64,000 nt of DNA from Rusavskia elegans (GCA_011316305.1 SAUG01000039.1:62001-126000), one strand, 5' to 3'. Positions 11,280 through 23,398 are shown, numbered from the stretch's first letter. The notes: a model not told the origin generated them from the letters alone. Numbers and translations: made by a program.

Positions 11280-11680
11280 ATGTGTCTCTTCTGGGGCGTT
11301 TCACCCGCGAAACTCTTGACAGTATCTATTGGGGAATGCTGCGGCTCCCAGTATAGCGAGCAGAGCCTGGGAATTCACAACATAGAACGTCTCGGGACAA
11401 GTCTTTCCTTTGCTCGCTCTTATGCCAGCGTAGCATGATTGCGCCGATAGATGAGTGCTGTACAGCTCTGGAGTCTTTGACTATCTTCTGCTGGCAAGTT
11501 GTATACGATACTCCGAGACGGTCACGCATCCCCGTTGAATTATACCAAATGGAAGCGATCCGTCCGAGTGGGCTACAATGGGGCCATTGCTATCTTTGAA
11601 CGTCTCTTTTTCTGAAAACACGACGATGCCGATGTTGGCTTGGGGACTCTGTATGTAGGTTTACCCACAAGTCCGCCCAA
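11280..11680 (-). pseudogene. Degenerate retropepsin-like paralogue
   Basis: On the minus strand, three frame-shifted pieces align in order with the gene at 12595-13306. NIGIVVFSEKE...SDGSLPFGIIQRG matches KIDIVLFPEQG...SDKSLPFSIISRG. RLGVSYTTCQQKIVKDS matches RLGVNFTSCKGEAVKDA. ETFYVVNSQALLAILGAAAFP matches EPFRVVDKSTAIVILGASAFP. At least two single-base shifts lie between the pieces, one at a GGGG run near 11535. An acceptor-like CTACATACAG sits where the paralogue has its intron end, so the intron position appears conserved. It is a decayed duplicate of its neighbour. Confidence 0.65.
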
Positions 11681-12288
11681 GGGACAGAATATCCTGCACA
11701 TACCATGACGATCAAAGCTGAGCCTCCCGCTCAGCGTGTCCTCCAGAACCAGTCAAGGCGCTGTAATCAGTCGCACAAGGGTCGAGTCTCACTTACAGGA
11801 ATTGGTATTTGAAGTGGAATACTTTCTGTAGTGTCACGAAGCTCAGCAAAAGTCATCAATCTGGTGGGTAAACTCACCCTTGCTCGTATTCCTCAATCCT
11901 GGTTGTTGATGCTCAATCCTGGAAACGCACTGTTAGCCAACCCAGGTCCTGTCAGATGCGCTAAACCTGCAGCAATGCAGCGAGAGCCTTTTGCTCTTCA
12001 GCCCTAGGTATCTGGATGAAACTCTCACCCTCCCGTACACATAGATAGAAGATCAGTTTGGATCGAATATGTCATGAACAAGAGGTTCGAAGAATGGCAT
12101 TTGTCATCCTCAGCCTTGTTGGCAACAGTGACATGAATCCTGGGAATCCTGGAGGTACCTCAAGCGGGACGAACACAGCTGTTTATGGCTTAATATTCAT
12201 CACGCTAGCATAATTCATAACCCTTCGTCAGTGTCGTGTGTCCATCACAGCGTGCGATGCACTCACACGTACAGGAGGAGAAAACCAT
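11681..12288. other. Intergenic, short direct repeats
   Basis: No open frame of note. CAATCCTGG occurs twice at about 11892-11924 and GAATCCTGG twice at about 12136-12152, which may be trivial. Composition is balanced and not RIP-like. Confidence 0.35.
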
Positions 12289-12333
12289 GCTGACTCATGC
12301 AGGGCGGCCGCTAACAAGCGTTGATGAGTCAGC
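12289..12333. promoter_or_regulatory. Inverted repeat carrying two bZIP (TGACTCA) sites
   Basis: A perfect 10-bp inverted repeat GCTGACTCAT...ATGAGTCAGC with a 25-nt spacer. Each arm contains TGACTCA, the core site of Gcn4/CpcA/AP-1-type bZIP factors. It lies between the two retropepsin-like loci, in no gene. Regulatory function is inferred from the motif only; the arms could also form a hairpin. Confidence 0.4.
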
Positions 12334-12594
12334 AGCGAAGCGACGACAACCCACAGCGAGACTTTTACTAAGATAGCTTCGGTTCATAATTGGCGTTTCG
12401 TTTCGTCATAAATAGGCCATACCTAGTGACCAAAGATCGTCCGCCTCTCTCATGCTCCACAGAAAAATCATACAAGAGTGACAGTCTGCTTACAGGAAAT
12501 CAAACTCATCAAGAGAATGTCCCTGGTATCGCCTTCATACGTTTTTGGCTACAACTGACCGCAAAAGCGCAATTCCTCACTTGGTTTCACTACC

Positions 12595-13306
12595 TTACCC
12601 TCGCCGTTTGGCCTCTTTCTCCTCCTGCTCTCTCTTCTCTTTCTCTCGTCGTTCGGCGGCCTCCAACTTCTTCGTCTCCAGTGCGCTTTTCTGTTCTTCA
12701 ATCCATGTTATTACAAGTTATCAATGAAAGCCTCAGAGAGGGAATGCAAACCAGTTGTCTGCTGATGAACCCCGATCGGCTGAACACTGCCCCCGGAAGG
12801 TTTGGTATAATTCGGAAAGGCGCTGGCTCCCAAGATGACGATTGCAGTGCTTTTGTCAACGACCCGAAAGGGCTCCGCATGAGATTTCCCAAGCCCCTTT
12901 TTATACCATCGTAAATCCACTTTGCCCACGGGAGAATACTGGGCGCCTTTTGCGTCCTTCACAGCCTCTCCTTTGCATGAGGTAAAGTTTACTCCCAACC
13001 GAGTAAGCATTCCTCGAGAGATGATGCTGAATGGCAGGGACTTGTCGGAAAAAGCCTGGATGGCGCTGTCTTTGCCCTCTCCTTGCTCTGGAAAGAGGAC
13101 TATGTCGATTTTGGCTTTCGATTCCTAGGTAAGAGATTAATGATAGCCTTGAACATCAAGATAGGTGGCTTCGAACTTACTGCCATTGTTAGATGAGGGC
13201 TTTGGCGTGGCGTCTGTTTGCGAAGCCAACCCAGTCTCGGGAACCGGGGTAGGTAATCCACGCTGTTTGGTGGCTTCTGAAGCACTTCCTTGCGAGAGCG
13301 TACCAT
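12595..13306 (-). CDS. Retropepsin-like protein, catalytic site degenerate, coiled-coil C-terminus
   Basis: Exon 1 is 13181-13306 (42 codons, basic). A 56-nt intron at 13125-13180 starts GTAAGT and ends CTAG. Exon 2 follows in phase, reading KIDIVLFPEQG, then SDKSLPFSIISRGMLTRLG, then VDLRWYKKG and AIVILGASAFP. This order (flap-side strand, D-S/T-G turn, then an ILG motif) is that of retropepsins, but the DTG/DSG triad reads DKS, so protease activity is unlikely. The frame stops at 12711. Downstream, another frame encodes a charged coiled coil (KKLEAAERREKEKREQEE) ending at 12595. One missing base near 12715 would join them. A degenerate copy lies at 11280-11680. It may be a retroelement-derived gene. 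The plus-strand open frame across this locus is antisense. Confidence 0.55.
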
Positions 13307-14930
13307 CAAGGTAACTGCGAAAAGGTTTCAGAGATTGGGGAGGATAAAATTTGGTCCACTCAGCTTTATCTTGGTGCTCTTATGAGGCTCAAAAGTCCTG
13401 ATTACCGTTTCAAAGCTCAATTGCAGGGGCGAGGGCGACTGTCCAGGCCAGCCTTTGGAACAGATTGTTTAAGAGGACTACTGGTGCAAATAATCGAGGG
13501 GCGCCGAAGAATGTAAGAGAATTTCTGCAGGATGGTGCTTAGATGTCTTCGCCGAGTGGGTGGCTAACGTTACACAGCGTTGAGGTGAAGTAGCGCAAAT
13601 TGGCACACCGGGCCATCCCATTCGACAAACTCTCAAAAGCAGTACAGCCTGCGCGGCACAGAAGGATCATGCTGGCGGACGGTTGATCAGCTCAACCATA
13701 TGCGTGATTCTAGACATGATAAGCAACAATCTTTCCGAACAACTCGTAGCCAGACAAGCTCTGGTCACTTTGCTATCCATATGAGATGTCAGGACGGGGT
13801 GATGATACGTGGCAAGACCAGTGCAAAAGGCCGATAAGTGGGGAATGGCATTTCTTTGGTCGGATCATTATCTCTGGTGGCGTGCTTCCGACGGCGAAGA
13901 TGGACTGCCTCGTGCTGTATGATAGGCTAATCGTGTGACGGAATATGGGGGCCAAATAATGTAGGTAGGTCCGAACCGTCACCTAGAAACAGTGCGTTCT
14001 AGGATTCTTTAAAAGACTCGGCCTTTGAACAGCTAAGATTTATTACGGAAACAAAGTACTCCAGTCGAGCATGGCTCAGGCGATTTGGTCGGCCTCAAGT
14101 TGGAATGGTTGCACAGACGATTGCGAGGTGAATTACAACATACGTGTCATTATTTGAAGTTGGTTGTCCTGAAGCTGGGTCACCCAAACGGGGTCTTTGT
14201 CCGAACCCTGGATTGGGGTTGCCCAAAAGGGGCCTTCGTCCGATGCATGACCGACATATGCCCGCGAGCCATGAGCGGACACTCGGGCCGCTACATCCAA
14301 TGCCGCATACGCGTATGCTGCTGCCCACACACTTTTGGCACTGATTTGCGTCCTCTTCCCCTCACCGTTGCTCTCCTTCTAGCAGACTTCAAACTATATC
14401 TATAAAACCTCGAATGGGTAGTAAAGGATCAATTGACTTTATGACTATGTAGCAAGTTTGCTGGGAGGTTTGCCAGCTCGCTACTAGGTTCTATAGACCT
14501 GGTGTGGGTCATTATTACGCTTCGCGGAGCAATGCGTGCCAAAACACCAAAATCGACCCAGCGGATACTGGTTGTGCATGAATCGTGCAGCTCAATGCTG
14601 GCGATGCAGGCTTGAACCACCCTGTAGAAAAACTTAGTCTTCTACCGAAAGGCTGGGACCAGCGCAGGGATGTGCTCTACTAGCCCCGATGTCCTTTCGT
14701 CAAATGGTAGACCTGAGCCTCAGGGCTCTCAGTCGCCCCGCACGCACTCTCGCGCGCACTGGACACGTGGCAAGAGATCAGACCTAGGACTTAGGAGCTA
14801 TCGAAATACCTGCCCTACACCGCACTCCACCGACCTCAGTGCTAGCACAGCTTCCCGATCTACCCCGTTACCTCAGCTTTCAGATTCTCTCTCTAGAATA
14901 TAACCTTAGCTTTCGCGCCGGCCTTCGGCC
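13307..14930. other. Intergenic up to the AT-rich boundary, no supported gene
   Basis: Balanced composition with TG and CA dinucleotides intact until about 14890-14930, where it changes abruptly. Open frames at 13773-13982, 14085-14405 and 14670-14903 are short, overlap antisense frames and lack motifs; the last is low-complexity Ser/Pro/Arg. Two degenerate ~36-bp direct repeats sharing GGGG, CCCAAA and CGTCCGA-like blocks lie at about 14177-14250. Confidence 0.4.
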
Positions 14931-16070
14931 TTTTCGCTTCTGGCTTAGATCTATAAGAAACGTTAGATTTCTCGTATATAACGCTCGCTAAACTAAAAAA
15001 AATTGAAAGTTAATTATTGAAAAATTGTTATTAGGATATCTAAATTTAATTCTATTATTTTCAGATAGATAGATATTAAATTAAAGATTGGTTTTTTAAT
15101 TATAAAAAACGATATAAAATTATAATAGATAATAGATTTGAATAAATAATATATATAGGAAAAAGAGAATATCGAAAGGTATTAATTAATTAATAAATTA
15201 GTTATTTCTATTATCTTTTTCAGTAAAGCCGATTATTTTATATTATTTTATTAAATTAAATTTCGATCCAAAAATGATAGGCTTCTATAAAATTAATAGA
15301 CGTAAAAATAAACGAATCTAATTTATAAATAATACTATTAATATTTTAGATATATAGATTTAACTATTCGATAGAATCGAATAAATAAAGATATCGAAAT
15401 AGAAAATAGAAATCTAATTCGAAATAAATTTAATATATATCTATATTACTGAAATTATCGAAGTGAAATATTGAATAAAAACTAGCGGTAAATTATAATA
15501 TATAGTTTAATAAAATAGCAAATATAATAAAATTAACTTTTTAATTATTATACGTCTTTATAAAATTATTTAATAGCTTCTATTTATATTATTATCTATA
15601 TTATACTAAATACGTTTTTAAAAAACATTATATTCTTTTTTATTATATAGAAATAAACGTGGATTAAATTTTATATAATATAGATTACAGTAATAAAAAC
15701 TTTATATAAACCTCGTTATTTTTAGACGACGAAACCGAAAATAGTTATAAGATATTAGTATCAAAATATTATATATATATCGAATTATAATAGACTTTTA
15801 TATATATTCGTATCAAAAAAACAAAAAACTATATATTTAATATAAAAAAGAATATATAAAAAATATATAGAATATTTTAATAACTATATAACAGTTTTTT
15901 ATTTTCGAATTATTATTCGATTTTCGTATCTAAAATTTTCGTAGTTAATAGACGTTTGTAATAATCATTTTAGATTAAAATATTGGAAAACTAATTTATA
16001 ATCCGAATAAACTATTATTTACGTTATTTCTATAACGTTTCTATTAATCTAATCTAGATAGAATAATTAG

Positions 16071-16440
16071 ATTAATCGTCGGATCGGGTTTCGAATCTAG
16101 ATTAAAGAAATCGACCCGATCCGAATCAATTTCGACTTTTTTAAATATTAATTTAAATCGTTTTCGATTTTTCTAGATATCGAATTAATTCGGTTCCGGA
16201 TCGAATCCGAAAATTCGAATTTAATTAACGAAAACAAATAAAATTTAGTATAAAAGTATAACATTTATATAAAAATATAATTCTAATATAAAAATTATAT
16301 CTATTTTTTTTAAAAAAAACTTTGTTTAAACTGTATAAATTATCTAAATATATTACTTTTATATATTTATAATTTAATTATTAAATATAATATTATATTA
16401 TATTAAAAAGATTTTATAGATCGGATTAAATTCCTGTCGG
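16071..16440. mobile_element. MITE-like repeat copy
   Basis: Begins with GTCGGATCGGGTTTCGAATCT-type sequence and shares, in the same order, the T-rich block, GGTTCCGGATCGAATCCG and the ATATTATATTATATTAAAAAG block with 2386-2750. The internal part has no coding trace. Termini are blurred by RIP. Confidence 0.45.
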
Positions 16441-16466
16441 TTTCGATTTTATAATCCGCTGTTATA

Positions 16467-17950
16467 AAGTTATTTGGAAATCAAATATTTCCAAAAATGG
16501 GTTAAACTTACTAGTATATCTATAACCGAAGATACAACGAATAATTAATTAGATTAATAAATCAATTATTTAGTTATTTGTTTTGGCTTTAATATCCGGT
16601 AAACCAGTGGTTCGGTAAGTAAATCAAACGTTAATATCCCAGTATTAAATATACGATAGTAGAATTTATACCCTAGTTTAAATAATATAAATAACGGTTC
16701 TATAGAATTTTAATTTAAATTTGCTTAGTAATATAATATATCCTTCTATCGATAACTTAAAATAGAAATTTTTATAGATAAATATACCTTGCAGTTATCG
16801 CTTTTTCTTTTTTTACTAGCAATATAAACTCTGTTATACTATATCTTCGTAAATATTATAATTTACTAAAATCTTTTACGTACGTATATACTCCCGTAAC
16901 AGCTATACTATAGTTAAACTAGATAGTAATATCTTTCTATATCTGTAATAACTATATCTACCCGCGCGGTCGTCGACTATTTTATTATAACTAGAGTAAT
17001 CTATTCCGATTTCGATAAAAATTTCTTTTTTACCGCTTTTAAAATATACTATCCGACTTTTCTATTTCCTTTTAATTTAATCGACCGGGTAGAACTTCTA
17101 TCTATAGTAGCTAGCGTACTAGTAGGTAACTCTATAGCTAGCAACCCTTTTAAAACTATACGGGCTAAAGAGTATCTTAATAGTTTAATAAAGTAATTAG
17201 ATATAGGTTATATAATAATATATAGCCTAGGCGACAGATATAGAAAATTTCTTCGCAGTAAAGTAGATTAATATAGCGGAAATATTAGAAGCTAATAATT
17301 ATATATAACGTTAAAAAAGGAATAGTAGAAGATTCGAAATCGAATAGAAAAGAAAATAGTTAAATAGAAGTAATTAACTGCGCTATAAACTTTATCTGAC
17401 GAATATATCTTTGGCTATAGTAATTTCTTTATATATAAAACACTATAATCGTTGCCGTATATATCGTTAATAGAATATATATATTTATATAAAAATTCAA
17501 TATAATTTCAAATAGAAGCCTTTTAGGAAAGGATTAATAAATAAATAAATTGGTTTAAATATTAAAATAGTATATAGTAATAACTAATAAACAAAATATA
17601 AACTATAGAGATATCGAGTTCGAAAGTTATATAGATAATAAAAATCTATATTATTTAGATTATTTATTAACTAAAATAATAAAGCTGAATTTATTTTAGT
17701 ATATTTATTTATTAAAATAACTAAAATAGTCTACTTTTAGAGTGTTTATTTTCTAAAATAACTAAAATTAAAATATTTATAGTATTTGTTTACTAGAACT
17801 ACTAAAATACTTCTTAGTATTAATACTAAAACTATTCTATATATTTTTATCTATTAAAATATAAAAAAAAATCTCGTATTATACTAAATACTACTATATT
17901 TTCAAAGTATACTATTTATATTTATAATACTAGATCTTTTTTTTAGATTT
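16467..17950 (+). repeat. Unclassified repeat 'R', copy 1, split by an insertion
   Basis: Left part 16467-16562 and right part 17533-17950 together match the uninterrupted copy at 30575-31055 and the truncated copy at 19770-20028. Shared landmarks are ACCGGAAG/TATTTCC at the start, GAAGATACAA near 16530, GTCGAGTTCGAA near 17620, then three ~45-bp sub-repeats with ACTAAAATA. No coding trace; could be an LTR or other non-coding part of an element. Confidence 0.5.
16563..17532 (+). mobile_element. Nested insertion: LTR plus gag-side fragment of a second LTR family
   Basis: The 970-bp segment interrupts repeat R and is flanked by direct copies of ATTAATAAAT (16553-16562 and 17533-17542). Its first ~330 bp match 41700-42008: CCGGTxAACC near the start, a TATAAATATA box, then CGCTTTTTCTTTTTTTACTAG, and an end like CCCGTAACA. 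The rest is presumably leader and gag. No pol sequence is present, so the element is truncated or non-autonomous. RIP is heavy. Confidence 0.45.
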
Positions 17951-18318
17951 TTTTATTTTAAAAAACTATCGTCCTTTTTTTTTTATAAATAAATGGAAAA
18001 AATTATTAACTAAAAATTATTATAAATAAATACTATTACTAGATATCTATATATTAGCTAAATATTTTTATCGGTATTTTTTCTAGTTAGAAAAATTCTA
18101 TTATATTAGTAAAAGTTCCGAAAAGTATATTTGATATATAGAATAGGCCTATTTTTATAATTATATTCTATTAAATACTATAAATTAATATTATTTTAAA
18201 AATAAAAATAAAAAATTAAAAAAAAAATAATATAAAACGTATATAAAATAATAATATTTATTTTATTAATTAGATTATATTAAAAAACAATAGTATATTA
18301 TAATAAATAAAAAGCTAT

Positions 18319-18518
18319 TGTAGTAGTCAGGGTTCTGAACCACACGAACGGCTTAAAGGGTTATAGAATGTATATCTGGATTGTACAGTTGTATACGAAT
18401 TCGGATGCTAACTGATCCGGTCGCTAATCGCAAGAGCGGGTATAGGAGCGGGTATAGGCCTAGCGTGGAGATGCTTGTGTACATAACTGCCTCACTCCTC
18501 TATAGTCATAGGAAATCA
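18319..18518. repeat. Unmutated solo-LTR-like island
   Basis: Exactly 200 bp from TGTAGTAGTCAGGG to GGAAATCA, with TG...CA ends like an LTR. Unlike everything around it, CpA and TpG are abundant and there is no RIP signature. Flanking pentamers (GCTAT, GCTTG) do not match as a clear target duplication. A direct GAGCGGGTATAG repeat occurs inside. It may be a recent insertion, or one too short to trigger RIP. Confidence 0.5.
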
Positions 18519-18559
18519 GCTTGAAATTCTATACTATAAAATTTTAAAAAATTAAAATA

Positions 18560-19765
18560 TCAAAATAGTATCGCGGATCCGTTGTTTTTTATTAATTAAA
18601 TTTTTTTATTAATATAATTTCCGAACAGATTATTCTATCTAATAATTTTAGCTAATCGATAACTTTTTTAATATCTTTTAATAAAACTATTATAGAATTT
18701 TCTAGTAATTTACTAAATTCTTTTTAGATTCCTAAATATTTTCTAAAATAGAATAATTATTTTATTTAATTAAATAGTCTTAATTTTTCTATTATAGGAT
18801 TTTTCCGACTATAAAGATATTTTTTTTTATATTTTGATTTTAAATATCTATTAGATTAGTATTCCGAAATCGGCTAGTTCTAAAAAATATATATAAAATT
18901 TCGGATATACTTTAATATTTTTAGATAAATTAAATTTAAAATTCTAAAATCCTTTAATTTTTTTAATTAAAAATAGTCCGGCTTCAATATAGTTAAATTT
19001 TTTATTTATAATTTTTATTTTTAGATCTTTTATAAAAAAGTATATTTTATTATTTTTCTTTATCTAAAATATTATTATTATTTTTCTTTATCTAAAATAT
19101 TATTATTATTTTTTAATCTAGTAGTTTTCCGAATATTTCTATAGATCATTTTCTATATATTAATTTTTTAAATCGTTAATTCTACTAATTAATATAGTAA
19201 TAGTGATTTTAATTTATTTAATTTCTCTTATTATTAGTATAGAACGGTATTTCTTTTATTATATTCGATTCTTTTATATTAAACGCTAGTTATACTATTT
19301 GTAAAAATAAAATCTATATATTTTAAATATTATTCTAAAATTTGGTTAATATATTTTATTTATCTATCTATTATCAAATAGAATGCTATTAATATTTTTA
19401 ATTAAATACTAAATAGAAAAATAAATATTTTCTAATAGTTTCAAATAAAGTTTTTAATTCTATTATTTATTAATACTTTTAGTAATCTATAATATCGAAA
19501 CAATCGATCGAAGATAATAAAATCGAATTATTTTACTATAAAATTCTTTCGTAATAGAAATATATAGATATATTTTATAAGTCTATCTACTATATTAAAT
19601 ATCGAATAGTATTTTAGATTTATCGTCGGTTTTTTAATTTTAGAAATTTAGTAATTAAATCTAATATAACTTTTTTCTATAGTAAATTCGATAGTTTCTA
19701 ATATTGAATCTTTCTATAACGAATATATATAGTATACTTGTTTTATAATAATTAAAATATTATTT
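18560..19765 (-). mobile_element. Ty3/Gypsy fragment (integrase C-terminal side)
   Basis: Reading the minus strand, a piece near 18840-19030 resembles the C-terminal integrase region of fungal Gypsy elements: NYIEAGLFLIKKIKGF, then KVYPKFYIYFLELADFG, where the canonical version has HPVFHVSLLEP. It is RIP-mutated and truncated at both ends, bounded by repeat R on the right. The LTRs are not identifiable. Confidence 0.5.
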
Positions 19766-19769
19766 TAGA

Positions 19770-20028
19770 ATTACCGGAAGTTCTAGTATTTCCAAAAATT
19801 AGTTAGATTTATTAGTATTTCTATAAACGGAGATATAATAAATAATTAATTAAATTAATAAAAGAAAAAACTGATTTAATTACTAGAATAGTATATAGCG
19901 ATAATTAATAAATTAAATATAAACTATAAAAGCGTCGAATTCGAAATTTATATAGATAATAAAATTCTCTATAACTTAGATTATATATTAACTAAAATAA
20001 ATAAATTAGCTTTTTTTTAGTATATATT
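19770..20028 (+). repeat. Repeat R, copy 2, truncated
   Basis: Matches the first ~260 bp of the copy at 30575-31055 from ACCGGAAG onward. It is cut off on the right by the Gypsy-type element starting at 20029, whose left target duplication ATATT is 20024-20028. Confidence 0.6.
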
Positions 20029-23000
20029 TGTAACGTTCCTGTATATCAGAGAGCGTTACGCTCGAGTCTAGCTATAGCCGTAGATATAGTTCGAGCTACT
20101 AAATAGTAAAGGAGTCCTAGCGTAGATTATCGTAATAAATCCTATATAGCTATAGAGATACGGTTACGATATTATAAGAAATCTTTATTATAAGTTAATT
20201 AAAAAGAGAATAGAAGAGATATATTTAATAATTATATTAATAATTAATAACAGAAGCTATTTATAGAAGTAATAAACGATATATATATTAAAAGTAGCTA
20301 TAAAGGCCGACGGGTAGCCGCGCGCTAAAAGTTCTATCGAAAGGAACGGCTATAGCGGCTACGGGCGGCTATAGATAATTAGGCTCGCTTATCTAGCTAA
20401 TTTTCCAGAGAACCTCTATAGAATTATAGACGTAATACGACCCTTTCTATATCGCTTTTTATCTAGTATAAATCCTATATACGGGATTAATTAAAAGAAA
20501 AAGGATTTCTTTTCCTTTCGCTTCCTTTTTCTATTAATATCTCTATTATACGTTCTTAAAAAGGAAATCGAATAAAGTCTTTTCGTCGTATTTAGTTACG
20601 AGGTATCGTAATATCTTTTTCTTATTTTCTATATATCTATAATCCTTTAAAAGAGTATAAAATCGAAATTAGTAGTAATATTTATAGCGAATATACTCGT
20701 ATCTAAAGACTTTACGATCTTCTAATTTCCGATACTATTTATATATCGTACTTTTCTTCTATTTCTCTTCTTTACTAATTTTCTATAGGGAAGCGTCTTA
20801 AAGATAAGAAAAATAAACTTCGGTCCGATATTATAAGTATTTTTAATAAATATTCTAAAGCCTATTAGTATATTAAATCCTTTTTTGATTCCGAAAAGGA
20901 AATTCGTAATAAACGTCTAGTTTAGAAATCGGATTTCCGCCGGCTCTTTAGAAATTAAAAGCGCTTTATTACCTATTATCGCGTTTTAAATAAACGAGAG
21001 AATAATTTTGTTATTTAGGAGTAATATATACTATCTCGTTTTAACGAGCTCGATAATCCGGTTATATTCTATTCCTCCGTTAGTTTTACGCTAGCCGCGT
21101 AAAAGGCGTCCGTTAAATTAATATCTAGATTTAATTCGGATAATCTAGATCGGTTCTTAAAAGATTTCGACTTTTTTTAATCTTTAGAGACTGCGGGGTC
21201 CTAAAAAAGGTCTAATAAAAGGCTTTTTCGCCGCTATTTTTAGTATTCCGAATTATATATTTATATTATAAGTTATTTCGGGTTCTTCTAATATTCCGGC
21301 TAACTTTTATTCTTTAGCGACTATTTCGTTCTACGACGATAAAGATAGATACTAATCGAAATCTTCGGTTTTTAGTTAAATATTTAGTATTAGGTCTGGT
21401 ATTCCTATATTCTAGTCTTATATCTGGTTAGATTTATAGTATTTGATTTTATCTATAGATCTGACAATATTCTAGTATATCTTTTTAATATAGTCCGTCT
21501 ATAACTATTAGATTAGTTTTTCGCTTTTATTATATCTTATTATAAATTACTAGAGGAGGTAGTAGTATTTTTTCCAGACTTTGGTTTTCTATACTTTTCC
21601 GCCTTCTTTAAATTTTATATCTAGGTCTTTAATTTCTTCGTAGTTTATCGTTAATATAATATCTATTTCTTTATATAAGAGATTTTTATAGGCTAGAAAG
21701 TATATTATCTATAGTTCTATTCTTTTACTAACCGTATTTTCTTCTGCCGGTCTTCTAGAAATCGATTCTTTCTACTCGTTTCCTAAAATAATATATTCTC
21801 TAGAGCTGTCGATTATAGTAAAGTTTATTATTCCGATTAGTCTTTTTTTAATTTTAACTTCGACATTAAAGATCCTATTATCTTATACTATTTACTTGTA
21901 GAGATATCCTTCGATTTTACTATAAAATCTCTTTATAATTTTATTTTCTTCCTCTCTATTTATAAGAGCCATTATTTACTAACTTCCGATTTTAATTTTA
22001 AACGCGGTAGTAAGAGGTTTCTCGGTTTTATATAGTTTAAACTCTACTATTAACCTCTTTAATTTTTTTGCCTTTTTTAATTCTATAGAATATTATCCTA
22101 ACCTTTTCTTATCCGATAGATAGATAAGGTATTTATTATTATAATAGGCTATCTAGCTTTTAGCTACGTATTTTCTAATTTCTTTTCTAGATAATTTTTC
22201 TATTATTTTAAACTAATTTTCCGTTACTTTTATCACTTTTTTAGTTAGATAGTTCCTTTTAAAGTATCCGGTCTTTCTATATAAATAATAAGTTTTAGTC
22301 CGCGATTTTTTATTTTCGATAGTATTAAACTCTATTAGATTTCCTTTAGATTATCTTTTAACGGATCCTATTTTACTAAGCGTCTACTTGTCTTAATATA
22401 TTTTACACTATCTAGCGTTAATTCTAGTTACTATTTCGATAAAAGATACTAGCGAATCTAGCTCTTTAATTACCGCTATAGCTTTTTTAATTCTTATATA
22501 GAACTTTTTAAAGAAGTAAGCTTTTAGAGCTAAGTCTTCTTGGTCTATTTTATAAACTAATATTTTAAACCGAGTAGTATAAATAGCTACCGACTTCTAC
22601 TATTTTAAATCTATTAATTTCCTTTCTATTATTTTATTTTTATTATTTTCCCTAAAAGTTTCTTTGATTACTATAATTAGATTACTAAAAATATAGAAAA
22701 TCTATAATATTTTCTATTATCTTTAATTCTTTTGGTTTTCGAGATAGTCTTCTATATAGAGCTATATTTAATTAAAGATTATCTTTTCTAGATATAATAT
22801 TATAAATAGAACTTTAATTAATTTATTAGAAAACTAGTTTATATATAATACGAAGTAGGTAATTATCTAGATAAACTAAAATTTTAAAGATTCTCTATCT
22901 TTTTTATAAATATTAGGTATTACCGCTTTAATAGTATCGCTTCGATCCGTAGAACGGGGTAACGAAACTAATATAGTAAGTTGTTAAAGTATAATATCTT

Positions 23001-23398
23001 TATATATTAAAGGATATTATATTTAAACCTAGCTATAGCCGTAGATATAGTCCAAGCTATTAAATAGTAAAGAAATTCTAGCGTAGGTTATTATAATTAA
23101 TTCTATATAGCTATAGAAGTACGGTTACGATATTACGAAATATCTTTATTATAAATTAATTAAAAATAGAATAGTGGAAACGTATATAATAAATATATTA
23201 ATAACTAATTAAAGAAACTATCTATAGGAGTAATAAACGATATATATATTAAAAGTGGCTATAAAAGCCGACAGGTAGCCGCGCGCTAAAAGCCCTATTA
23301 AGAAAAGTAGCTATAGCGGCTACGGGCGGCTATAGATAATTAGACTCGCTTATCTAGCTAATTTTCCAAGGAACCTCTGTAGAATCGTGGACGTAACA
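20029..23398 (-). mobile_element. Gag-type LTR retroelement without recognisable pol, ATATT target duplication
   Basis: LTRs of 409 bp at 20029-20437 (3') and 22990-23398 (5'), with perfect 5-bp duplications ATATT at 20024-20028 and 23399-23403. Internal region 2552 bp. On the minus strand its first part reads as a Ty3-type gag, with a helical segment around 22400-22560, followed at about 22230-22335 by a CCHC zinc knuckle in which the Cys and His positions now read Tyr, exactly what G-to-A at TGY and CAY codons gives. A further segment of ~1.7 kb follows, which I do not recognise beyond a possible protease-like stretch. No RT, RNase H or integrase motif was found. The LTRs are those of the chromovirus at 45685-49650. 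Confidence 0.8.

Noticed and set aside
12390..12914. 174-codon plus-strand gene
   Set aside because: It is antisense to the retropepsin-like gene and its coiled-coil tail, which show better protein features and an intron in phase.
14085..14405. 106-codon gene
   Set aside because: Three overlapping frames on both strands are open here because of two degenerate direct repeats. No motif in any of them.
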